NCBI GenBank assembly: GCA_003151555.1
Contig: PLXU01000092.1
Span: 12,391 to 17,911, forward strand
Length of the DNA stretch: 5,521 nt
DNA from: Acidimicrobiaceae bacterium
GTDB lineage: Bacteria; Actinomycetota; Acidimicrobiia; Acidimicrobiales; RAAP-2
Direction of reading: 5' to 3'
The translations under genes were made by a program, and so were the position numbers. Of this stretch, positions 1 to 5,126 are shown one piece after another. The notes beneath the pieces are model-generated. The model did no database searches. It was given only the letters and a program-made list of their open reading frames with translations, and was not told where the DNA came from. The stretch's first letter is position 1. Each line of letters opens with the position of its first letter.

Positions 1-150
1 ATATGGACTTCGTGCGATAAGCCCCTGTACACCTGACCTCTTGAATTCACCTTTTGAGACTAAAGACGGGGGCAGATACAGGGGCAGGCCGGCTGGTTTC
101 CCGACGAAGAGGTCGTTGTAGAACGTGCCCCTTCGACAAACAGGGGCGCG
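1..150. other. Non-coding 5' flank with inverted repeats
   Basis: No gene with a start codon and ribosome binding site is visible. The stretch holds two inverted-repeat pairs: GCCCCTGTA (21-29) with TACAGGGGC (77-85), and GACCTCTT (35-42) with AAGAGGTC (107-114). They are interleaved, not nested. A separate hairpin lies at 124-150. On the minus strand the frame is open from 165 to the window edge, without an ATG, and uses mainly C- or G-ending codons around 70-120. It could be the eroded end of a gene, but I do not recognise the product. Confidence 0.4.
124..150. repeat. Strong GC-rich hairpin
   Basis: CGTGCCCCT (124-132) can pair with AGGGGCGCG (142-150). This gives a 9-bp stem with one G-U pair and a 9-nt loop (133-141). 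No T run follows on either strand, so it does not look like an ordinary intrinsic terminator. It lies just outside the IS481-like sequence. Confidence 0.45.
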
Positions 151-154
151 GTGA

Positions 155-201
155 TTGATGCGGGTTCACATCTGTGGCCCGACGTGACAGACATGTGGCC
201 C
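155..201. mobile_element. Probable end of an IS481-type element with repeated transposase-site-like motif
   Basis: TGTGGCCC occurs at 173-180 and again at 194-201, 21 bp apart, about two helical turns. The fuller forms are ATCTGTGGCCC and ACATGTGGCCC. The pair sits immediately upstream of an ORF that begins like an IS481-family transposase. Repeated subterminal motifs at this position would fit an element end where the transposase binds. The outer boundary is not fixed; TG at 155 or 159 is possible. The other end of the element is not in the window. Confidence 0.4.
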
Positions 202-209
202 AATGCTTT

Positions 210-214
210 GGGAG
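210..214 (+). promoter_or_regulatory. Ribosome binding site of the HTH ORF
   Basis: GGGAG lies 9 nt before the ATG at 224. It favours that start over the in-frame ATG at 203, because 224 also matches the usual MEQRY-type start of IS481-family transposases. Confidence 0.5.
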
Positions 215-223
215 TCAAGCAAG

Positions 224-502
224 ATGGAGCAGCGTTACGACGCCGTGCTCGGCTTCATCAGAGATGGTTTCACGGTCACAGAAGTGGCGATCAAGTTCGG
301 CGTGAGTCGCCAGAGCGTGCACGCGTGGCTCAAACGTTACGAAGAGGGCGGACTCAAGGCGCTGCAAGCAGCGGACCCGAACACCGATGGCCCCGCGACC
401 CCCCACGTGCCACCCGTTACGCTTGACGCCCACGCGCCGCCCGCCCCGCCGGCTGTGCGCACGGACTACGCGCCCTTGCCGCCTGATCCGTCACTGAGCT
501 AA
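224..502 (+). CDS. Truncated IS481-type transposase helix-turn-helix fused to a proline-rich tail
   Basis: This is a 92-residue product. Residues 1-48 read like the N-terminal DNA-binding segment of IS481-family transposases: MEQRYDAVL, then TVTEVAIKFGVSRQSVHAWLKRYEEGGL at about 17-44, a helix-turn-helix of the HTH_28/29 kind. Intact family members are about 300 residues or more and continue into a DDE integrase core; none of that is present. From about residue 50 the sequence becomes low-complexity and proline-rich to its TAA stop. It ends 3 nt before the GTG of tatC, a spacing typical of translational coupling. TatA/TatB proteins upstream of tatC often end in such tails, so the tail may be the remains of a tatA/tatB gene joined to transposase sequence; this is inference. 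Alternatively it is a small HTH regulator. It is probably not an active transposase. Confidence 0.6.
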   Translation: MEQRYDAVLGFIRDGFTVTEVAIKFGVSRQSVHAWLKRYEEGGLKALQAADPNTDGPATPHVPPVTLDAHAPPAPPAVRTDYAPLPPDPSLS

Positions 503-505
503 CCC

Positions 506-1234
506 GTGTCGAAGTTCCGCAAAGCGCAGACGGGCATGAACTTGGCCGAACATCTGGCCGAGGTTCGCCACCGATTCTTCGTGTGCTCCATCGTCGTGTT
601 CTTGGTGGGGGTGCTGGCGTGGATCTTCTACCCGCAGATCCTGAACTTTCTCAAGACGCCCTACTGCAACGCGGTGCCGAGACACTGCACGTTCCTGGTC
701 ACCAATCCGCTCGACGGGCTGACCTTGCGCTTCAAGATCTCGGTGTACGGCGGCCTGTTCTTCTCGTCGCCCGTGCTCTTTTGGGAAACCTGGCGCTTCA
801 TCACGCCCGGACTGAAGGCCAAGGAGCGCCAGTACGCTATTCCCTTCGTGGGCTCCTCAGTTGTTTTCTTCGGCGCCGGGGTGGTCGCGGCCTATTTCAT
901 CTTCGCCCAGGCCATCTCCTGGCTGCAGTCGATCGGCGGCGAGTCCCTGATCTCGCACTACAACCCCAACTAGTACCTTGGGCTCTTCCTGCTGACGATG
1001 CTGATCTTCGGGATCACCTTCTTGTTCCCGGTGGTGCTGGTGGCTCTCGAGATGGCTGGGCTAGTGACCCCCAAGCAGCTGCTGCACTCGTGGCGCTACG
1101 CCATCATTATCATCACCGTGGCGGCGGCCGTGTTCACCCCGAGTGGCAACCCCATATCGATGCTGGTCCTCGCGGCCCCGTTGATAGCCTTCTACTTCAT
1201 CGCGATCGGGGTCGGTAAGTTGATCAAGAAGTGA
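506..1234 (+). pseudogene. tatC: Sec-independent protein translocase TatC, interrupted by an in-frame amber codon
   Basis: TatC is the multispanning membrane receptor of the twin-arginine translocase, which exports folded proteins. The reading frame is 242 codons, normal for the family, and runs from GTG 506 (ATG 536 is an alternative start) to TGA 1232-1234. Codon 156 (971-973) is TAG. Upstream, 155 residues carry the N-terminal LAEHLAEVRHRF motif (13-24), PVLFWETWRFITPGL (89-103), KERQ (106-109) and three membrane segments (about 24-43, 76-96, 112-135). Downstream, 86 residues continue in the same frame with TM4-6, GLVTPKQL and FTPSG. Conservation resumes directly after the TAG, so a point mutation from a sense codon is likely. 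The usual Glu of the TM4 FGxxFE motif is Leu173, and the Asp of the TPxxD motif is Asn215. Reinitiation at ATG 998 is possible, but no ribosome binding site is seen. Probably non-functional unless suppressed. Confidence 0.88.
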
Positions 1235-1294
1235 CCGTGAGGCGATGAAAGGGACGTTGGAAACGATGGTCCCATAGGCTCATTTTTGCCTACG

Positions 1295-1315
1295 GACGTC
1301 ACATGGCGTCTTTTT
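1295..1315 (+). terminator. Intrinsic terminator after tatC
   Basis: GACGTC (1295-1300) pairs with GGCGTC (1305-1310), with one G-U pair, around the loop ACAT. Five T follow at 1311-1315. It lies 60 nt past the tatC stop and upstream of tatA, so it separates the two Tat genes. A weaker stem, TAGGC/GCCTA (1275-1279 with 1288-1292), precedes it. Confidence 0.65.
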
Positions 1316-1319
1316 GGGC

Positions 1320-1350
1320 TTGGCGGCTCCCGCCTAACTCGTGCTACGGT
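1320..1350 (+). promoter_or_regulatory. Possible tatA promoter
   Basis: TTGGCG (1320-1325) resembles a -35 box. TACGGT (1345-1350), preceded by TGC (1342-1344), resembles an extended -10. The 19-bp spacing is longer than ideal. The position directly after the terminator and 28 nt before the tatA GTG supports the call; the sequence match alone is modest. Confidence 0.35.
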
Positions 1351-1365
1351 ATTGGTAAGAATGTG

Positions 1366-1371
1366 AGGAGG
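1366..1371 (+). promoter_or_regulatory. Ribosome binding site deciding the tatA GTG start
   Basis: AGGAGG, in the wider GAGGAGGG (1365-1372), ends 6 nt before GTG 1378. This makes GTG 1378 the start, in preference to the upstream in-frame ATG 1303 or the internal ATG 1396. Confidence 0.8.
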
Positions 1372-1377
1372 GTTATT

Positions 1378-1572
1378 GTGTTCTTAGCCGACATTATGGG
1401 TCCGGATCTCTTAATTGTTGTCCTCGTGATAGTCGTATTGCTATTTGGCGGTGCAGCTATTCCAAAGTTGGCCCGTAACTTGGGCCAAGCCAAAAGCGAG
1501 TTCGAAAAGGGAACGAAGTCATCTAATGCGATCGACGAGTCGGACGCCATAACGACCGAGGTCGACAAGTAG
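1378..1572 (+). CDS. tatA: Twin-arginine translocase pore subunit TatA
   Basis: TatA oligomerises in the membrane to form the protein-conducting element of the Tat system after TatC binds a substrate. The 64-residue product has the complete family architecture: a short N-terminus, one membrane helix (about 10-22, LLIVVLVIVVLL), the Phe-Gly hinge (23-24), then an amphipathic helix with IPKLARNLGQAKSEFEKG (28-45) and an acidic tail. This matches the family pattern of FG, LP/IP, LAR, LG and EF. A GTG start is chosen for its AGGAGG site. The gene is expressed separately from tatC, behind a terminator and a possible promoter. Base use is less GC-rich than in tatC. It ends with TAG, so TAG works as a stop at this locus. 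It could equally be called TatE or a TatA/B-type protein; short length and no long C-tail favour TatA. Confidence 0.88.
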   Translation: MFLADIMGPDLLIVVLVIVVLLFGGAAIPKLARNLGQAKSEFEKGTKSSNAIDESDAITTEVDK

Positions 1573-1704
1573 GCTCCGGCGGATATTTTGGGCTCATCGT
1601 CTGAGAATCAATGAATTATCATTCGGTATGTTGGTTTCGCCAAAGTCGGCCTGGTCTATAAGAAAGCGCGGGATTGTTCACCTGCCCCACGGTTTAGTTC
1701 CCTT

Positions 1705-1746
1705 TTGCGTCCTGACGGGAAAGGCGTGGTCAGGGAGTCAGCGCAA
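1705..1746. repeat. Foldable element with two alternative pairings
   Basis: TTGCG (1705-1709) is complementary to CGCAA (1742-1746). Inside it, CTGAC (1712-1716) can pair with either of two GTCAG copies, at 1729-1733 or 1737-1741. The first pairing extends to 6 bp (CCTGAC/GTCAGG). The second stacks directly on the outer stem with a 2-nt bulge. No T run follows, so it is not an intrinsic terminator. The function is unknown. Confidence 0.4.
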
Positions 1747-1799
1747 CGAGTTCGGCGAGTTTGTCCACGGGCATTCTATAACCGCGTAGGTGAGGTCAT

Positions 1800-1818
1800 A
1801 TAGTTGACGATAAACTAT
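1800..1818. promoter_or_regulatory. 19-bp dyad, operator-like
   Basis: ATAGTT (1800-1805) and AACTAT (1813-1818) are perfect inverted copies around a 7-nt centre. A TTGACG box (1804-1809) overlaps the left arm, but no good -10 lies 16-19 bp downstream. It is about 170 bp upstream of the reductase start. Confidence 0.3.
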
Positions 1819-1959
1819 GGGTTCTCGGTCCCACCTCCTATCCCGAGATGGACTGCATCAGTGGCCCGATTCTTTCACGATTGGAACAGGGGTCGCTGCG
1901 AGCACTACTTCTCACATCAGTGGTAGCAATTCCAGCCACGCTCTCACGAACCTCTGCAG

Positions 1960-1965
1960 TAAAAT
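1960..1965 (+). promoter_or_regulatory. Possible -10 box of the reductase gene
   Basis: TAAAAT lies 22 nt before the TTG start, so a transcript would begin near 1972, just ahead of the ribosome binding site. No recognisable -35 box is found at the expected distance, so the call is weak. Confidence 0.25.
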
Positions 1966-1974
1966 CAAACTGAC

Positions 1975-1981
1975 AAGGAGG
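1975..1981 (+). promoter_or_regulatory. Ribosome binding site deciding the reductase TTG start
   Basis: AAGGAGG, near-perfect, ends 6 nt before TTG 1988. It supports a TTG start and a 279-residue protein, and argues against the upstream ATG 1817, which has no comparable site. Confidence 0.8.
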
Positions 1982-1987
1982 ACGTCG

Positions 1988-2827
1988 TTGAATCCGCCCA
2001 CCTTTACATACGCGAACCAGACCGTACATCGTCTCGGTTTCGGCGCCATGCGCATCACGGGACCAGGAATCTGGGGATATCCCCAAGATCGCGCGGAATG
2101 TCTCGCAGTACTGAGGCGCGCGGTGGAACTGGGGGTCGATCTCATCGACACGGCCGATTCATATGGACCATGTGTCTCCGAAGAGCTGATCACCGAGGCC
2201 CTACATCCCTACGACCACGTGAAGATTGCCACAAAGGCCGGCCTCTTGCAGACGGGCCCGAACGTCTGGGTGCCCTGTGGCCGTCCGGACTATTTGCGGC
2301 AGCAGTGCGAGTTATCGCTTCGCCGACTCTCCCAGGAATCCCTCGATCTCTTCCAGCTGCACCGTATCGACCCAACAGTCCCCATGGACGAGCAGTTCGG
2401 TCTCTTGAAGGCGCTGCTCGATGAAGGCAAAGTCCAGACCCTAGGTCTTTCCGAGGTCTCGGTTGATGAGATCAAGGCCGCTCAAGAGACAATCCCGGTT
2501 GCGACCGTTCAGAATCTGTACAACGTCACGAACCGCAAGAACAAGGACGTTCTGAACTACTGCCAAGAGCAGGGTATTGGATTCATTGTGTGGTTCCCAG
2601 TTGCTGCGGGCGACCTAGCACGAAGTGGTGGACCACTCGACACGTTAGCTGTGACCTGTGGGGTCACCGTTGCCCAGTTGTCACTTGCATGGCTTCTTCA
2701 TTGCTCGCCAGTGACCATACCAATTCCTGGCACGTCGAAGTTGACGCACCTGGAAGAGAACTGCGCTGCGGCACATATCACACTTGACGATGCAACCTTC
2801 GCCGCTATCGACGCTATCGTCGCTTAA
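1988..2827 (+). CDS. Aldo/keto reductase, PdxI (YdbC)-like
   Basis: This is an NAD(P)H-dependent cytosolic reductase with the AKR (beta/alpha)8 barrel, 279 residues and intact. The catalytic tetrad is visible: Asp54 and Tyr59 in DLIDTADSYG (51-60), Lys83 in ATKAG (81-85), His125 in LFQLHRID (121-128). The C-terminal cofactor segment IPIPGTSKLTHLEEN spans 244-258. The N-terminal pattern VHRLGFGAMRITGPGIWGYPQDR resembles that of E. coli PdxI (YdbC), a pyridoxal reductase of similar length (286 residues), as recalled from memory. Pyridoxal or another small aldehyde is therefore a possible substrate, but the AKR superfamily is broad and no neighbour narrows it down. The TTG start is fixed by the AAGGAGG site and by the start of family similarity. 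It is a single-gene unit, convergent with the minus-strand peptidase. Confidence 0.9.
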   Translation: MNPPTFTYANQTVHRLGFGAMRITGPGIWGYPQDRAECLAVLRRAVELGVDLIDTADSYGPCVSEELITEALHPYDHVKIATKAGLLQTGPNVWVPCGRPDYLRQQCELSLRRLSQESLDLFQLHRIDPTVPMDEQFGLLKALLDEGKVQTLGLSEVSVDEIKAAQETIPVATVQNLYNVTNRKNKDVLNYCQEQGIGFIVWFPVAAGDLARSGGPLDTLAVTCGVTVAQLSLAWLLHCSPVTIPIPGTSKLTHLEENCAAAHITLDDATFAAIDAIVA

Positions 2828-3254
2828 CGACACTATTCATCAACTCGAGCGACGGTTCGCGCAACTACTGGATGCTGCCAAGCACCCTCCGATCAAAAGT
2901 CCAATGAAATAATGGCGCCAATAACCCATCTGGTGCAGAATCGATGAATGACTTTCTCTGGGCATTTTCGACCAGCGGTCGTGCCTGTTTTGGGCCAGCG
3001 TTCACACTGATGAGACTGCACTCGACCGACATAACAATCGACCCGGCCGCCCCTAGCTCCTCTACTGCTTGACCCCGCTATCATGAGGTGATCGCGGAAC
3101 GGACTCATGCTTTTATTCCTTGCCATCAGAACCAACGCCTATAGGTAGTTGTCGTCCTCACGATGATTGGCAGCCGCGTCACATAAGCGCACCCACCGTG
3201 CCCCGCCGGCTCGGCATAACCACGCGCTCGGCATAACGTGAGTTCGACCGATGA
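2828..3254. other. Gene-free region after the reductase
   Basis: There is no gene I can support in these 427 bases. A 5-bp hairpin CGACC-AGC-GGTCG (2969-2981) is followed after six bases by TTTT (2988-2991) and could be a weak terminator for the reductase, about 140 nt downstream. An 8-bp palindrome TGGCGCCA lies at 2913-2920. The minus-strand frame 2893-3135 has no recognisable product and no ribosome binding site. A 12-bp tandem repeat occurs near the end (3209-3237). Confidence 0.5.
3209..3237. repeat. 12-bp tandem repeat, 17-bp period
   Basis: GCTCGGCATAAC occurs at 3209-3220 and 3226-3237, exactly identical, with starts 17 bp apart. It lies just upstream of the transposon ATPase remnant, as expected for subterminal transposase-binding repeats at an element end. 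That role is inference. Confidence 0.55.
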
Positions 3255-3482
3255 GCGGCGAAGACGTCGAGCTACGTGAGCCATCACCTCACGCTCTGCG
3301 GCCGGTCCGACACGCTCTTTTCCGACGACGCCCTCTCGAGCATCCATAAAGCCGGTCGGGGCCTTCCCCGGGCGGTGAACAACCTTGCTCGTCAAGCCCT
3401 CGTCGCCGCCTACGCGAACCGCAGCACGATCGTCGATGAGAAGGCCGCTCACCAGGCCATCACCGAGGTGGACGCAGAGTGA
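3255..3482 (+). pseudogene. C-terminal remnant of a transposon AAA+ ATPase (ExeA/TniB-like)
   Basis: The open frame runs from the codon after an in-frame TGA (3252-3254) to TGA 3480-3482. From 3273 it reads YVSHHLTLCGRSDTLFSDDA, IHKAGRGLPRAVNNLARQALVAAYA and TIVDEKAAHQAITEVDAE. This matches the lid and C-terminal end of ExeA-type ATPases that accompany DDE transposases in actinobacterial mobile elements; the family is recognised from memory. GLPRAVNNL carries the sensor-2 arginine. The Walker A and B motifs and roughly the first 200 residues are absent, so the ATPase is dead. The first possible start, GTG 3276, lies inside the conserved part and has no ribosome binding site. No transposase is next to it. 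It is probably the residue of an internally deleted or decayed element. Confidence 0.7.
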
Positions 3483-3516
3483 GAAGACCACAAGAGGACC
3501 TCGTCTGCACCATCGG

Positions 3517-3531
3517 TGTCGCCGGGCGACA
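3517..3531. repeat. 15-bp perfect palindrome between convergent genes
   Basis: TGTCGCC (3517-3523), a central G, then GGCGACA (3525-3531). It lies between the ATPase remnant and the end of the minus-strand peptidase. It could fold as a short GC-rich hairpin but has no T run on either strand. It may be an operator, an element end or a weak bidirectional terminator. Confidence 0.4.
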
Positions 3532-3574
3532 ACGTGACGACGCGAGGTCATCGCGGAAGGTGTCTACGCCGTCA

Positions 3575-5026
3575 TCATTTTGTCTGACCGGCAACAACTC
3601 GGACGCTTGCGACCGAAAGCACGTGAGCTACCGACGCCGTCAACGCCTTTACAGCGGGGAGAAACAGGTTTTCACCTGGACCATGGGGATTACTGTTTGG
3701 TCCAAGTATTCCCGTCACTAGGTACGGAATCGTTGGAAACTGTTCGTTGAGCATCGAGAGAAAGGGAATTGAAGCACCGTCGCCAAACGATGCCGCTGGA
3801 CTCCCAAAATAGCTACAGGATGCTTCATCAATGGCATTAGCCAACCAGCTCGGGTAGTCGGGGCTGCTCCAACCAGATGAGTAGCTGGTGAGGTCGAATG
3901 ACACTCGTGCGTCGTAAGGGGGCTTCTGCGTGAGCACAGCGGACAGAGCCTTTATGGCCGTTGTTACATTCGCTGTGGGAGAGAGGCGAAAGGACAATTT
4001 CATTGCAGTGTATGCACGCAGAACGTTGCCAGCGTCCTCGAGGGTTGGCACACCGGCTACGCCAGTCGCAGCCATCGCTGGCGCCCAAGCGCGATTCAAA
4101 ATCTCCTCGGCAGGCGTATTGGCGAGCCGCTGAAGTCCGGGGACTGTTGGTAAGGGAGTGAACTCAGTCACTAGCTCAGTTAAACGGGTCAAGTTCTCAG
4201 GCGGCAGGTTGGGTGGATCTCCCCAAAGTTCGTCCACTAAGATTCGCCCGGTCCGCGAGTCTTCGACCCGATCGAGGATATTCCGTAGGATGCGAAATGA
4301 CGAAGGAACGACGCTGCTAGCAACACCACTATGAACTCCGTGCTCCAAAACGTCAACCCGGAGAACTCCGCTCACGACTCCTCGAAGGGACGTCGTTACC
4401 CACAGGCGCTCGTAGGTAAGACAGGACGCATCGAGAGCAATTACGAGACCTGGGGTGTTGATCACAGGCGCCAGTTTCCGAAGATAGGCAGGTAGGTCAG
4501 GACTACCACTCTCTTCGCTAGCCTCGATCAGAATAAGGCATCTTCCGTGCGGAATGCTCGCTTCATCCAGCGCTTGTATGGCAAGAAGCGCTGCAATGAC
4601 TGAGTAGCCGTCGTCAGCTGCGCCCCGCCCATAGAGGCGGTCGTCACGGTGAACCGGAGTGAAGGGATCTAGTCCGCCGGTCCAACCTTCGCCAGGGGGC
4701 TGCTTATCGAAGTGGCCATAGATCAAAGTCGGCTGCTCAGCCGAAATGCCCGCACTTGGCGGCACGTCGACGAGGAGAAGTGGAGTTCGACCTTCTAGCC
4801 GATGAACCTGGGGATCAACTTCAAGGGGTAGCTGTCGAACCCAATCTGCGAGATAACGGACGGCATCGTCCATATGGCGAGTTGCGTCAGGATTCGTCGC
4901 AAAAAGCGGCGAAATGCACGGAATCCGAATGTAGTTACTCAGCGACGGGAGGCCTTCATCATCCCAAAGCCGGCTCACACTTTTTGCAAGAGCATCTCTA
5001 TCGTAGATTGGCGATGTTAACGGCAT
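3575..5026 (-). CDS. M20 family zinc metallopeptidase (dipeptidase/carnosinase-like)
   Basis: This is an intact cytosolic metal-dependent amidohydrolase/peptidase of 483 residues, the usual length for the CNDP/M20 dipeptidase branch. No signal peptide or membrane segment is seen. The metal and catalytic residues appear in order: GHFD with His105 and Asp107; GRGAADDG with metal-bridging Asp138; EASEESGS with catalytic Glu171 and ligand Glu172; ALDAS with Asp199; NPHGPGEN with His448. The dimerisation domain (about 210-370) begins after LRGVVSGVLRV and includes EHGVHSG with His232, the residue that reaches into the partner active site in this family. The substrate is unknown; short peptides are likely. 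ATG 5026 is the start because an in-frame TAA lies four codons upstream and AAGGA stands 6 nt before it. The gene is monocistronic and convergent with the reductase. Its codon use is less GC-biased than that of tatC. Confidence 0.92.
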   Translation of the reverse strand: MPLTSPIYDRDALAKSVSRLWDDEGLPSLSNYIRIPCISPLFATNPDATRHMDDAVRYLADWVRQLPLEVDPQVHRLEGRTPLLLVDVPPSAGISAEQPTLIYGHFDKQPPGEGWTGGLDPFTPVHRDDRLYGRGAADDGYSVIAALLAIQALDEASIPHGRCLILIEASEESGSPDLPAYLRKLAPVINTPGLVIALDASCLTYERLWVTTSLRGVVSGVLRVDVLEHGVHSGVASSVVPSSFRILRNILDRVEDSRTGRILVDELWGDPPNLPPENLTRLTELVTEFTPLPTVPGLQRLANTPAEEILNRAWAPAMAATGVAGVPTLEDAGNVLRAYTAMKLSFRLSPTANVTTAIKALSAVLTQKPPYDARVSFDLTSYSSGWSSPDYPSWLANAIDEASCSYFGSPAASFGDGASIPFLSMLNEQFPTIPYLVTGILGPNSNPHGPGENLFLPAVKALTASVAHVLSVASVRVVAGQTK

Positions 5027-5032
5027 GCCCTG

Positions 5033-5037
5033 TCCTT
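5033..5037 (-). promoter_or_regulatory. Ribosome binding site of the peptidase
   Basis: On the minus strand AAGGA ends 6 nt before ATG 5026. Together with the in-frame TAA just upstream of the ATG, it fixes the start. Confidence 0.7.
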
Positions 5038-5126
5038 AATTCGTTCCGAAGAGGGTCAACCTCCCAGAAACGCCGATACTAGCCTGGATATCAACAGATG
5101 GCATCGGATGTCTTGACGTTTGATTC

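Larger units (their letters stand above)
1573..1987. other. Intergenic region between tatA and the reductase
   Basis: No convincing gene is present. The reductase frame is open back to ATG 1817, but residues encoded between 1817 and 1987 have no family resemblance and the strong ribosome binding site lies at 1975-1981. The region holds a foldable element (1705-1746), a 19-bp dyad (1800-1818) and an AT-rich stem AATGA/TCATT (1610-1614 with 1619-1623). No clear intrinsic terminator for tatA is seen. Confidence 0.6.
3085..3558. repeat. Near-identical 15-bp direct repeats flanking the ATPase remnant
   Basis: GAGGTGATCGCGGAA (3085-3099) and GAGGTCATCGCGGAA (3544-3558) differ at one base. They lie on either side of the ATPase remnant, 459 bp apart. 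They may mark the edges of a decayed element or be a chance match. Confidence 0.3.

Noticed and set aside
971..973. Genome-wide recoding of TAG as a sense codon
   Set aside because: tatA terminates with TAG right after a family-typical acidic tail, and readthrough there would add unrelated residues. No tRNA evidence is in the window.
583..1218. Long +-strand open frame of 211 codons crossing the tatC amber site
   Set aside because: It overlaps tatC in another frame and encodes an Arg/Ala-rich product with no membrane helices. It is a GC-driven shadow of tatC.
1303..1377. N-terminal extension of TatA from ATG 1303
   Set aside because: It would begin inside the terminator hairpin and has no ribosome binding site. 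GTG 1378 has an ideal one.
1817..1987. N-terminal extension of the reductase from ATG 1817
   Set aside because: The 57 extra residues have no aldo/keto reductase resemblance. AAGGAGG sits 6 nt before TTG 1988, where family similarity begins.
2893..3135. 80-codon minus-strand open frame
   Set aside because: The product is Arg/Cys-rich with no recognisable motif, no ribosome binding site and no bias typical of coding.
3126..3551. 141-codon minus-strand open frame
   Set aside because: It is antisense to the ATPase remnant, has no ribosome binding site and no domain, and its length is explained by GC-rich coding on the other strand.
3479..3721. Plus-strand open frame following the ATPase remnant
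   Set aside because: It runs into the antisense of the peptidase and shows no similarity to transposon genes.
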